A stretch of 64,000 nucleotides of DNA, taken from contig OX359285.1 of NCBI GenBank assembly GCA_947179155.2, forward strand, positions 9,291,731 to 9,355,730, read 5' to 3'. Source of the stretch: Hedera helix. Its lineage: Eukaryota; Streptophyta; Magnoliopsida; Apiales; Araliaceae. The notes below the pieces were generated by a model, which was given only the letters and a program-made list of their open reading frames with translations, did no database searches and was not told the DNA's origin. This document shows positions 1 through 11,315 of this stretch, one piece after another; positions within the stretch are counted from its first letter, which is position 1; every line of letters starts with the position of its first letter. The position numbers and the translations under genes were made by a program.

Positions 1-350
1 TGTTTGGTTACTAATTTTATTCTTGTTGGTTACTAGTGTTGTCATTGTTAGTAAACATTGTTGACATTGTTGGTAATCAGTTTTGCCATGGTTGTAATAG
101 CATAGTTTTAAGTTAATGTTTTATTTATAAAAGTATTGTAGTTGTTGTTCCTTTAATTTAGTTTCGTGATTTAATTAGTTACCTTAGTATTGCTTAGTTG
201 TTTTTTTTGTGGAACTTTGAATTTATTAGCTTATGATGGATTAAGTTTTCGTTTTTTGGTAGTCTTTTTGTTTACTGAATATTTTTAATTTGGAAACCCT
301 TGTTTTCTAATTTGGTACTTTGAAGGTAAAATGTTCTTTTAATCTATTTC
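1..350 (+). repeat. GGTTAC-type degenerate repeat, left block
   Basis: The stretch is T/G-rich on the plus strand, with units such as TTGGTTACTAGTGTTG and CATTGTTAGTAAACATTG. The first ~110 bases closely match 3935-4045, so part of the repeat block was duplicated or is repeated at long period. No coding sequence is evident. Confidence 0.6.
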
Positions 351-639
351 AATTTTCGTCTTCAATTGAATTCTCCATTGTGGTGTTTGTTGTTTATTGC
401 TTGGATTTGGCATTGTTTGGCTTTTGTTTTTCGGTTATTGTTTTCTTTTTTATTTGGTGTTGCTGTCGTTGGTTGTGATCAGAAGTGGTTTTTGGGCGGT
501 CGTCGTTTTTTATTTCATGTTAGTAATTGGTTACTTAGTTTAACTTTGTATTTTTGTATTTACAATGTTATAATTTTCACGTAACATTTTTATATTTTGA
601 ATATGTGTTCTTGTGTTATTTCGTTTGATTTTGTATAGG

Positions 640-3600
640 ATGGTTTATAAAAGAAATAATATTGTGATGGTCGGTGAAAAGAAGAATGATGGGAAGGTTA
701 AAACACGTAAAAGAAATAAGGAGGCTGATTATTCGGTTAATCCTTCAAAGATGAGACATTTTGTAAAGAAGAGCAATGAATTGATTGTTCCAGAATCTGA
801 TTTCGAAGTTGAGCCAGTTAAAGTTGGTAATGAAGTTTAAGATTATGCGGCAAATACAAATTCGAATAATATTTTTAGAAGTCAAAAATATATGAAGGTG
901 TGTTTTTTTTGGTTGTTTTTAAATGTTTGGAAACCTTATTTGTTGTTAGTTGTTTTATTTTTTTTATATTATAAAGTTTTTGGTTTGTGATCATTATTTC
1001 TTATTTTTTTGCTAATGATTTGTATTTTGCAGATTTGGGATTTATGCTACGGCGAGTATCATCAAAATTTCAATGAAAAAATTGTTTATTGGTCCGATAT
1101 GGAGGTGTGCAATCTGATCATGCAGAAATTGCCTGCTTCTCAAATGGAGATATTTATGTCGTCGTGTTTTGGAAACTTTGTAAATCTTGGAGAGACGATG
1201 ATGTTTTCTCAGTTAATACATCAGGCATTGGTGAGGGAGGTTTACCAAACCGATAAAGGTGAGATGTGGTTTATGTTTGGTGAGACACGGGTAAGATTTG
1301 GGTTACCTGAGTTTTGTTTGATTTCTGGTCTGCGTGGTCAAGGGGATGAAGATATTTCAGTATTTAGGGGGAGGGAGAATCAGTTGGTTGAAAAGTTTTT
1401 TGGGGGTGAGGTAGTGACGCGCAGCAGTATTGGGAGGGTGTATCGGGTTGCTGTGTTTGATGATGATGAGGAGGCGGCGGGGATGTCTGCCATATTGTTG
1501 GTCTTCAATTTTCTCCTAGCATCTGTTTCGGAAAATCATGTGGACGAGGTATTGCTTAACTACATTTCTTATGGCGACCTCAACAGTTATCCCTGGGGGA
1601 AAATTGCATATGAGATGACAAAGAGGTCATTATCCATTGCTTTGAAGGGACAGTTAACTAAGGGCAGTAAGGGCAGGGTTGTATATAATTTTTTCAAAGA
1701 CAATTATTGTAAATTGTATAAATTGAACGGAGTACCATATGTGTTTCAAGTTTTCTTGTTTGAAACCATTCCTAGTCTGAAGGTTAAGGGTTTCTGCATC
1801 GATAATAGGCTTTCAGATGTTAGGTTATTTAGATGGAAGGAGTTAGGGAAGGCTCCCAATAAGGGCAGGCTGCATGATTTGGTTTTTGGTACACCACAGG
1901 TATGTTGGTTACATATTACATTATATTTGGTTACCTTTGTATATATTGTTGGTTACTTATATTTATATATTGTTATTGTTGTAGTTTTTTTTTTAAATGT
2001 TCCATGTCTTTATAGATGCCTTATTTAATGTTTTGAATTTGTTTCAATTGATGATTCAATTAATCAGCCATACGGCTTCTGAGAAGGAACAATTGAATTT
2101 AGATAGATTTCATTTTCAATCTGGGTATTTTACTGCTGTTAAAGTTGATGCCGTTAAAGGGGGTGAAACCAAAATGGGTGGAGATGGTTGTTATACCCTT
2201 GATGATATTAAAAATGTTGTTGATGCACGTGTTAGACCGTTGGAAGAAAAGTTGACTGAAGTCAAGAAAGAAGTTGAGAAGCTTGGGGTTGATTTGAAAA
2301 ATGATTTGGAAGTCTTTCGTTCTAAGATTTGTAATGACGCGAGGTCAATTTTGACAAAGCCTTTTGATGTTCAAACTCATGTTGGTGTGGGTGGAAATGA
2401 GGATGTTGATAGGCATCATGATAATGATGAAGATGAAGTTGCTGACATTGCTGGTGGTAATAACAGAGATGATGTTGGTGATGTTGGTTGTGATTGGGAT
2501 GGTGGTATGAGTGGTTTTTGCAATGATTTCGAGGATGACAAGGTTGAATACATGTTTTTTTATTTATATTTTTATGTGTCTTTTAGTATTAATTATATTT
2601 GTTTTTACAGGATTGCAAAAACAATGAAGAAACAAATTTGGACAATTTAAGCGGTGTTATGGGGAAAGAAGTTGTTGTTTATACTCCTGTTCAGGTTTAT
2701 GTTGTTTGTTAAATTTAGTTACCTTACTACGTTGGACTGGTTTATTCGTTACAATTTTTTAGTTATTGTCAGTAATTTTGTAGTTTGTAGTTGGACTTGT
2801 AATTTTATTTGTTTTTATTTTTTTGTTAATTGCTTAAGGTTGGTAACATGGAGGTAAAGAACGACTCGGCGATTGATGAGATGATTCTTTTAACTCAGGA
2901 TATTGTTCAATGTATTGAGGTGGAAAGGAATGCTTTTAAATCTCGTGGAAGAACTGTTCGTGTTCATGTGATGGGTGCTGCTATGAGGTCTCCATATACG
3001 ACGAAGTTTGGTTCTTCTGCTTCATCTTGTTCTGTTGTGAGGCATTCTCAAGTACGCAGAGCTGTTTCTGCATTTTCCAATGTTTGTATGGGAATGCCAT
3101 CTAGGTCTGAAGATTCCCTGTTTGATCAGTGGTTTAAGATTGGTATGAATAACAGAAAAATGTATGTTATTTGTAGTTGACGAGTAATTTAAATTTTTAT
3201 AAAAAATAATAATATTTTGTTTTATTTTACTAATATTGAAGGATTGATAAATTTTCTGGAGCACGTGACAAGATTGAGCCCCCCTTCAGTTTTGGATCTA
3301 TAGTAATATCATCTAAGATGTGGTTTTACAAACTTAAGACTCCGGGATAGTGGCTTGATAATGATTTGAGTTTATTGCTTTTTAATTTTATATTATATAG
3401 TACTAAATTATTTATGAATTATGCCTTGTTTTTTTTTTTTTTATAATATGGATTGGTTACCATATTTAGCCTTTTTTGATTAATAATGATTCCCTTGTTG
3501 GTTACCAGTGTTTTAATTTCTTAGTTAGCAGTGTTGCCATTGTTGGATTAGCAATGTTGTCATTGTTAGTTAACAGGATTGCCCTTGTTAGTTAATTGTT

Positions 3601-5173
3601 TTGACATTGTTGGTTACTATTATCGATATTGTCGGTTACAATTGTTTATAGTGTTCTATTAACATAGTTAATTGTGTTTGTTACCACTGATGAAAATTCT
3701 AGTTACCATATTGCAATTGTTGGTTAGCAGTGTATTTATTTGTTATTACCAGTGTTGATGTTGTGTGTTAAGTAATAATTATACGTGGGTAATTTCATTT
3801 ATATGTTTTGGTTACCCAGTTTGATAATATTAGTTATTAATGTTTAGTTTGTTTGTTACTTATGTTGCCATTGTTAGTATACACGAGAGCAATTATTTTT
3901 ATACATTGGATTGGTTAACATAGTTTTATTTTTTGGTTTCTAATTTTGTTCTTGTTGGTTACCAGTGTTGTCATTGTTAGTAAACATTGTTATCATTATT
4001 TGTAATCAGTTTTTTTTATTGTCGTATTAGCATAGTTATTGCTTTTCAAACACCATTTAATTTTTCGGCTGTTTGTTACTGCTTTCAAGTTTATATTGAA
4101 TGTTGCTAAGGTAGTATTAACATAGTTAATCTTGTTGGTTACCACTGTTGTTAGTGATGGTTATTAGTTAGTTAATTCGAGTAATAATGTTATCGTTTGT
4201 TTTAACCAGTGTTTTCAATGTATGTTAACTACTAATTATATGAAGAAATCTTTGTTTACATGTGTTTGTTTACCCGGATTGATATTGTTGGTTACTAATA
4301 ACATAATTTATGTTTTTGTAGTTGAATATGAGGATCTAATGTTTTTTTTTTTTTGTAGCATATCGACATATTGTTGTACTATCTCAGAAAATTGGCTAAA
4401 CACTATAACAATATTCACATTAGAGCCACTAACATGGATACTTGGTTTAATATGAAGTTTAATGCGTTATTTGATAAATTTCATAGACATAATCAAGATC
4501 CAAATATATTGTCTGAGGATGGTGATGTTACGAAATACATTCATGGATTTATTATGAATGTGAACACACCATGGGTTAACGTTGATTACGTTTTGTTCCC
4601 CATTCATATGAGTGATCCTGAGCATTGGTTTTTGTTGGTATTCGATGTTCATCGTAGACGTCTAGTCGTTTACAATTCACTTCAACCGACCAGGTCATTC
4701 ATGCGGACAAATATTTCTGATGCTTGTGAGGCTTACATCTTTTTGCTTCCTATGATGTTAACAAAATGTGGATTTTGGAAGGCTAGGACAGATATTGATC
4801 TATCAAGTGAACAATATATTCAAAAGGGGGAGAAGGATCTTATCGAACTTGAATTTGCTGAAGGAATGCCTGTACAAATTGAGGGGTAAGGTTTATTTTG
4901 TTTCAAACTATTTAATTATTTGATGTACAATGCTTGATGTTATGACTTTTTTTTTTAAAAAAAAACTTTTTTTCCAGTGATTGTGGAATGTTCACAATTT
5001 GTTTTGCGGAATATGTTCTTCACCAGAAGTTTAGCGAATTTCCAAACCCATTTCCTATTTTGCAATACTGGAAGAAATTGTGTGTAAACCTCTACATGCA
5101 TGTTCGGAACAAGCAAATTGAGGGTTATGAGTTTGATACAGAACATCCAGGGAGATTTATGCAAGATGATTAG
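640..5173 (+). pseudogene. DUF1985 and Ulp1 (C48 cysteine peptidase) gene carried by the MULE, several exons, disrupted
   Basis: Apparent exons are 639-897 (ATG at 640), 1033-1899, about 2050-2540, 2611-2694, about 2836-3161, about 3242-3369, 4359-4885 and 4978-5173. Exon 1033-1899 translates to a DUF1985-like domain (motifs VRFGLPEFCLISGL and YPWGKIAYEM). A lysine/glutamate-rich coiled-coil stretch lies near 2230-2310. The C-terminal exons give the Ulp1 core: PG-stop-WL, HID, HWFLLVFDV, VVYNSL, then DCGMFTICFAEYV. Splicing 4885 to 4978 (GT-AG) restores the frame exactly across EG|DCG. His (HW), Cys (DCGM) and the upstream Gln are present, but the position of the catalytic Asp is Asn (VYNSL). 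Breaks: TAA at 838-840, TAG at 3348-3350 in the conserved PG-Q-WL position, and an unclear frame around 2016-2070. Known relatives would cleave SUMO-like conjugates; this copy is probably dead. Confidence 0.8.
3425..4330 (+). repeat. GGTTACC degenerate minisatellite inside the putative Ulp1 intron
   Basis: Between the PG-stop-WL exon and the HID exon lies about 0.95 kb made of irregular units such as GGTTACCAGTGTT and GCCATTGTTAGTTA, all in the same orientation as the gene. The units are roughly 25-35 bases but diverged. Functionally it is probably intronic. Confidence 0.65.
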
Positions 5174-5429
5174 ATAATTTCTACTATGTTTCTTCCTTGT
5201 AATTTGTTAAAATTTCTTTATTTTCAGATTGTAGCCAAACAGTTGTACGAAGGTTACTAGAAAAGTATTTATGTTATTATTTTGTTACTTTCATTCGATT
5301 TCTACATTATGATATAATGTCATTTATAATTTGTCTTGATGCTGCATATTTATTTATTACAATGATTACCGCTGCAATGACAGATATACTAAAAAATAAG
5401 AAAATATTCTTTTTTGTTTGTTCAATGGT

Positions 5430-6215
5430 ATCCAAAATAATATTTCTGGGTAACCATTTTCAATTCAGTACGGAAATGAAATTGTTAACCTTATAATTAT
5501 ACGTAACCAAAACATATAAATGAAATATTTTTTGATAAAGGTATTCTTTATTAAGTGTTAATTGTAATTCATTTTTTGTAATTCAAATTTATGTTAGCCA
5601 ACATTATTAAGATTATATCAGTGAAACGGTTACCAAATATTTAGTTATAGTCAACGAAATTTAATGAGGTTATGAGCAATAAAGCAAGTCTAGGTAGTAT
5701 TGTTAATGCTCCTGTTTCTTCTCCTTTTGTACCTTATGTTAAAGCTTACTGTATGATTATTAAGTAATATTATATTGGTTGGAAAACAATTATACAAAGG
5801 TAAGAAAACTATGTCATTTAGGTAACCAGATAATGTGTTAAGTCAACATCCATTTTTAGTAACAAATTTATATTGTATACATTTGGTAACCAAAGAGTTG
5901 TGCATATGTAACTATACTATGTTATGTGTGTAAATAGATATCCTTTAAGAAAATTAAGTACATTTAACAGGAGTTAAATGTATTTGTTTTCTTTACATAT
6001 AATGGAATACATTTGTTTACCCACTATGTAATATAAGAAGGGAAAAATAGAAGATTTTGGGTTTAATAATTGTTTATCTAATTAAATATTAATATGTTTG
6101 TTATCATGCAACATGTGTGATGACGTGAGATTATCTGTTTATTAAACATAATAAAATTAGTAACCAAACATTCATACACAAGTAACCGTACTTTGTTTTG
6201 TGGGTAACCAGTTTT
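5430..6215 (-). repeat. GTAACC-type repeats, intergenic block between the convergent genes
   Basis: The same short motif now appears on the opposite strand (GTAACC on plus, so GGTTAC on minus), for example near 5450, 5505, 5820, 5890 and 6180-6210. The change of strand falls just after the end of the Ulp1-like gene (5173), so the motif follows the sense strand of whichever gene is nearer. Confidence 0.6.
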
Positions 6216-6261
6216 CATTTATAACCCCGTTTATTTAACATACAGTTTTGTTGCTTATGTA

Positions 6262-8882
6262 CTACTTCAAACCAGTTTTTGGTCGTAAAATTGTTGGATT
6301 TTTACATGTTTTCCTATTGTGTCCTTTTTCTTGACACCTGCTGCAATTGTTTTGAATTTTGATTTTTGATCCATGCTTGTACCTCCCTATCTTCGGTCTT
6401 CCAGCTGGTCTTCTTGTATTCGATGGTTTTACACATATGCTTCTTATTTTTTCTGGCACATCCCAGTTATCCATGTCATTTAATGGGAAGATAGAAGTTG
6501 AATACGTGTCTACCAAAGTTGTTTTTGAGTATTTTTTGAGCAAAAATCATAACAGCTCAAATTTCTTTTGCTTATAACAGCAGCAGCGTGTGGACAGTGC
6601 ATCTCGTGGTACTGGAATTTATTGCATGTACATGTCTTTCGTTCCATGTCCACAATAAACTGTTTGGTAGAATCGTAAACGGTGAAAATCACGAGGTTAA
6701 ACGTCTCAACCTGCAACAAATTGCGTGGTTGTTGTTATTGAGTATCAAATTTTACTTTTTGTTAAATCTGAATAATGGAACGCATATACATTGTTGGAAT
6801 TTTTTTTAAACTTCTACAGGTGACCAATAATGGATTATATGGTTTCATAGTACATTTGATACTTTTAATAAACATGTATGTAATAAGGTAAAAGTAATAT
6901 TAGTTACCTTATGTTTTTTTGATTCCATGATGTGAGACTGTAGTATTCTCTCTACTGTTGTAGATAGGGTCGTGAATGTTGATATGGCTTCTTATTTGTG
7001 TGTGAAATACCATCTCTAAACCATACAACGGAGGCATTCGATCATTGTGGTAATTGGAAGTCCCCTGATTCCCTTGATTGCATTGTTTATAGATTCTGCA
7101 GTGTTCGAAGTCATTGTTGAGTACCTGCTTACAGCCCTATGAAGCCTTGTGCATTTCTCCAATGTAACATCTTTCTCCAAATATGTCTGTATTCTAACAT
7201 CAATTGCATCAAAGTCAGCCATGTTTCTGTTGAATTCCTCAATAGTGTATGATCTACAAGCCCCGTTGTATGCTTTTTTGACTTCTTCTCCACTTTTTTT
7301 GAATATGTTTTTAATATTCCTCAATACATGATATGTACATGAACCATGCATGACATCGGGGAACACAAAGTTCAGTCCTTGAACAATGGCTTCATGCCTA
7401 TATGAAATAATGCATTGTCCTTCCTTAACTCCACAAACCTTTCTTAAATTGATGAAAAACCATCTCCACGATAATTCATTTTCATTGTCAACCACTGCAA
7501 AAGCAATCGGAATAATGTTTCTGTTTGCATCTTGCGTGCTTGCTATGAGGAGTGTCCCACCGTAGGTTGATTGTAAGAATGTTCCATCAATCACAATAAT
7601 TGGGAAGCAATGATGCCATGCTTCAATTGATGCTCCTATGGTAAAGAATATATACTTGAAACGTCCATTAGTTTCCAACTCAAGGGCTGTGACTGAACCT
7701 GATATCATATTTATGGAAATAGTGATTAACAGCTAAAAATAGTGGGTATAATTTTGTTACAGTTCAGTTGGTAACCAACACTTAATAAAGAGGTAACCAT
7801 TTTAGTTTTATTGGGTTACCAATCAAGTACTAAAGAGTAACATTACCTGGATTTGTTTTCTCTAACATGTACAACCATGATGGGATCAAAGAGTAGTCAT
7901 GTGGATTTCCTCTTACTTTTTCCAATGCTTTCTCCTTTGATCTCCAGGCCTTTTGGTAAGATATAGACACGTTATATTCTGTCATCATGTCTTCCATAAT
8001 ATCCGTTGGTGTGTATATCTTCTTCGGATCTGTTAATCTATGCATTATGCATTGACTAACCAAGTCATTGTTAGCTTGTCTGTGATCTCCCATAAGTATG
8101 TCGGACGAACACGTGTGTGTATCATTAAAGTATCTCACCTTGAACATACTGGTCTTTCGAATTTTTGATGCTCTCAACTTCCAACTGCAACTTTCATTTT
8201 TAACGCAGATTAGGACATAGTCTCTACAGCTACTCCTATCAACCTTGTGTTGTCGATTTTGCATGATGGAATGTAGTTTTATTGCTTGTGATAATATTTT
8301 TTTGTCTTTGTAAGTTTGATGTACTTTCACATCTACTCCATGCAGATCAGATATAACCTCATCAGATTGATCTTCATAATATGCTAAGTCTCGTTGACTG
8401 CTTTGTCCTTGATTAATAGCTTCTATTGCAAGATGGTCAACATACTGGGTTCCAATTTGGTGATAAGATAATGGTATAAGCTGTGAATTCCATTGTGTTG
8501 ATCGTACTGGACTTTCAGCTTGGTTAATGTGTTCTTCGACATTCCTCGAACCCTGTAATATTGTAATGCCTCTATTGATGTACAACTTTTCTACTATAAG
8601 TGGAAATTGCCTTTGTTCATCTGCTTTTCTAACCACTTCCATAAAGAATCTGAAGGTTGCTTCGTCTGATATACTGATTGGTAGAATGTTACTTCTAATA
8701 TGAAATTTGATTGGCAGTTTTGTTGTGTTGGTGTCTATCCTTAATGCACTGTCTATCAAGTCGTGTAATTCTGTGAAACTACAAGTTTATGGGACTAGTA
8801 TGCCGATAACTTCAAAATTTTCATATTGGTTAGTGTCTGACCACATTCCGTTAAAATAAAGTACAACCGGAATCATCTCCAT
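6262..8882 (-). pseudogene. MULE (MuDR-type) transposase, disrupted
   Basis: Read leftward from ATG at 8882. Exon 1 (8882-7847) has the MuDR N-terminal region. The intron 7846-7699 (GT-AG, phase 1) joins NP-G to SVTALE. Exon 2 carries the DDE core: VIDGTFL (first Asp), then the region where IISDRH is expected but IISYRH is seen, then the CTYHVLRNI Cys/His motif. A further exon (from about 6719) has a SWIM zinc finger (CTC...CPH), and the last part has a CCHC knuckle (CSRC-x4-H-x4-C) after a GRP-rich stretch. Damage: TAA at 8789-8787 (codon 32), a TAG straight after the CMV that ends the open frame at 7016, and a frame change near 6540 between the SWIM and CCHC parts. With the second catalytic Asp changed to Tyr, the protein would not be an active DDE transposase even without the stops. 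The family assignment is strong. Confidence 0.85.
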
Positions 8883-8929
8883 TGTGTGATAACTAAAACA
8901 TTAAAAGTAATGTGTTAATGTCAAAGGTT

Positions 8930-10145
8930 ATAATATGAGCTATATATGGTAAAAATGAGGTAAACTAACAAACATATGTAGTACACAAATCTATATATTA
9001 TACATAAATTGTGCTGTGTTTGTTAAGGTAACTAAAGAAACATATGATAGTAACCAAATAACAAGTATATAGTAACCTGAGTTAATGTATTAAGAAATCA
9101 CTAATTTGAAACAAATGTTCAATCACTCTGCTTACGAACTAATAAAATGATTAATAATTTTGTTTATAAAGTAACCAAGCTCAATAATCAAACAATGGTG
9201 ACCAGATATAATGTACAAATTAACCAAATTAGTAATATAAATTAATCAATAATTAATTAACCAGACAAACATTTGAAGGAATTCGATCTGTTTATTATAC
9301 ATAAAATGTATTGTTTATATGAAGGTATCCAAACACACATATAATGATAACCATATATCATGCATATAGTAACAAAATTAATTGTATTAATAAATCATTA
9401 ATCCGAAACAAATGTTCAACCAATCTGTTTACAAAGTAAACAAATACAATCATCAACAAATAGTGACCAAATGTAATGTAAATAGTAACAAAATTAGTAC
9501 TATTAAGTACTCAATTAAGAAGTGACCAAACAAACATAAGTCCAGCAATCTGTTTATTATAAATAAATTGTATTGTTTATGTTAAGGGTTACCAAACAAA
9601 CATATAAATGTAACCAAATAACAGATATATAGTAACCAAATTAATTCTACTAAGAAATCATTACTCTGTAACAAATTTTCAACAAATTTGGTAAACATTG
9701 ATGACCAAATATAATGTATTATGTATCCAATTTAGTACTATTATGTAACCCATCATGAAGTGACCAAACAGTCATATGTAGGTTGTCACTATATGTATTA
9801 CACATATACTGTATTTTTGTATGTCAAGGTAACCAAACAAACGTATGAAGGTAATCAAATAAGATGTATATAGTAACCAAAAATAATTCTACTAAGAAAT
9901 AATCACTCTGATACAATGTTTACAACAATATGCTTACAAACTAAGACTTACAATCATCAAATAATGGCGACCAAATATAATTTCTACAGTAACCAAATTA
10001 GTACAATTAATTAAGCAATCATGAGGTAAATAGTTTCTATATAATTTGCTTACATACTAAACTATCACATTCATGCAACGAATTGCTGAAATTTGTTTGG
10101 AATAAAAATCGAATGTAATTGATGCTTTATATGAAGGTAATCCAA
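8930..10145 (-). repeat. GTAACCAAA-type repeats upstream of the transposase
   Basis: About 1.2 kb of A/C-rich plus strand with many copies of GTAACCAAAC-like units spaced irregularly, for example around 9040, 9340, 9580, 9830 and 9985. The interval also holds recurrent phrases such as AAATCATTA and CAATCTG at a loose ~280-300-base period, suggesting a larger diverged tandem unit. It is the inverted counterpart of the left block, which would fit subterminal repeats of the MULE. Confidence 0.6.
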
Positions 10146-10149
10146 CATC

Positions 10150-10400
10150 ATCGCAAATCTAATTTATGGGCTATTTACCAGATTCGGCTTCAAGCTTTTT
10201 GTTAATGGCGGTTTACACCCTTCAAAATTGCAGTCAATGGAGGTATCAAGAACTTCAAGTTTGCCGTCAATGTTGGTTTCCAAATGATTCAAGTTTTCTG
10301 GATTCTTTCTTTATGTTTATCCGATTCTTTTTCGTTTTTCTATTTTGACGGAATGTGTTTTTGGTTCATATGTTTTTTTGTAACTGCCGCACTCCTCCTT
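10150..10400 (-). other. Possible captured gene fragment at the right side of the MULE
   Basis: On the minus strand 10,300 to 10,165 reads open for about 45 codons (including LETNIDGKLEVLDTS and FEGCKPPLTK) until a stop. Base composition is less AT-rich than the surroundings. I do not recognise the peptide and see no start codon, so this may be a 5' exon of the transposase transcript, a captured host fragment, or chance. Confidence 0.25.
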
Positions 10401-10492
10401 GATTTCAACAGTTTAAATTTTATATTTTTAATTAAAATATATTACGTGGTATGTGTTTTTTGTTATTTTTGTAATTATGTTATGCTTGTACT

Positions 10493-10564
10493 ATTGTTGT
10501 AATTACTTTATAATTGTTGTATAGTAATATTGTTGTAATTACTTTATAATTGTTGTATAGTAAT
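10493..10564. repeat. Perfect 36-bp tandem duplication
   Basis: The 36 bases 10,493-10,528 are repeated exactly as 10,529-10,564 (unit starts ATTGTTGTAATTAC and ends ATAGTAAT). Identity of the two copies implies a recent slippage or repair event. It sits where MULE-type sequence gives way to other DNA. Confidence 0.9.
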
Positions 10565-10893
10565 GTAAAGAACCCTTTATATAATTTGTAATGGGCCAAG
10601 TAACGTTCTTTATTTACTTGATGCAGTTAGTGCTTATAATACTCGGGCAATCCACGTATTGATAGAGTGATAAAGGCCCACTAATGCGATAAGAGTTGGT
10701 TTGGAATTCTGAATAAGGGTAAAAGGCCCATAAAACTGTGTCATAGGTGGCCCGGCGGAAGCAACTTCTAAAAAACATGCAATCATTAAAAATGGCATAA
10801 TTCACGTTCTTTAATAAAAATTACCCATTCTAAAATACTAGTATTCGTAACACACACTATGTGTGTCCAATAAAAAAATTAAATAAAAATTAT
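10565..10893. other. Intergenic AT-rich DNA
   Basis: No gene recognised. A segment near 10,845-10,885 with an imperfect palindrome (CACACACTATGTGTG) followed by AATAAAAAAATTAAAT recurs at 11,460-11,500, so part of this interval is repetitive. Confidence 0.5.
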
Positions 10894-11315
10894 TACTCAT
10901 TTCGTTTAAAATTAGAAAATCACTATTAATTTTTGAAAAATTAATTTAAAATATTTTCAAACTCAAAATTGACACGATTTTTCATTTAAATTTTTAAAAT
11001 AATAAATCTTATAATTTGTAGTAGTAACTTTTTTGGTAGTTCATAACATTCATAAATATATTAAAATAAACTAATTTAATTTACAGCTTTACTATGTATA
11101 CTGATTTGGCCAATGATCCATACACTTACCTTTGTAAAAAATAGTGGGACCCATCACTTACATGGTGGGTCCCACTATTTTTTACAAAGATCATTGTATG
11201 AATTATTGTAAAACATCATTACATATATATATTTCCTTAAATTTATGTCAATTTTAATTTAAAAATATCTTAAATTGAATTTTTAAAAATTAATATTAAT
11301 CAAACGGAGGAAGTA
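10894..11315. mobile_element. Stowaway-like MITE with a nested perfect-looking hairpin
   Basis: The left end reads TACTCATTTCGTTT and the right end, reverse-complemented, reads TACTTCCTCCGTTTG. The subterminal sequence pairs for about 80 bases (ATTAATTTTTGAAAAATTAA on the left against its near complement at about 11,275-11,300). This matches the CTCCCTCCGTTT ends of plant Stowaway MITEs with TA target sites. Inside, 11,131-11,156 and 11,163-11,188 form a 26-bp inverted repeat with one mismatch and a 6-base loop. No coding capacity. Confidence 0.6.

Larger units (their letters stand above)
1..10564. mobile_element. Decayed Mutator-like element carrying a Ulp1-type protease gene and a MuDR-type transposase
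   Basis: Two convergent, intron-containing genes lie here: a DUF1985/Ulp1-like gene on the plus strand (about 640-5173) and a MULE transposase on the minus strand (about 8882-6262). Capture of Ulp1-like protease genes by plant MULEs is established (the Kaonashi/KI type). The spaces between and inside the genes are filled with degenerate GGTTACC-type repeats whose strand changes between the two genes. The left end is outside the window. The right limit is a guess: the repeats stop near 10,140 and different AT-rich DNA begins after a 36-bp tandem duplication at 10,493-10,564. I found no terminal inverted repeat or 9-bp target duplication, because only one end is present. Both genes carry stops, so the copy is probably immobile by itself. 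Confidence 0.8.
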
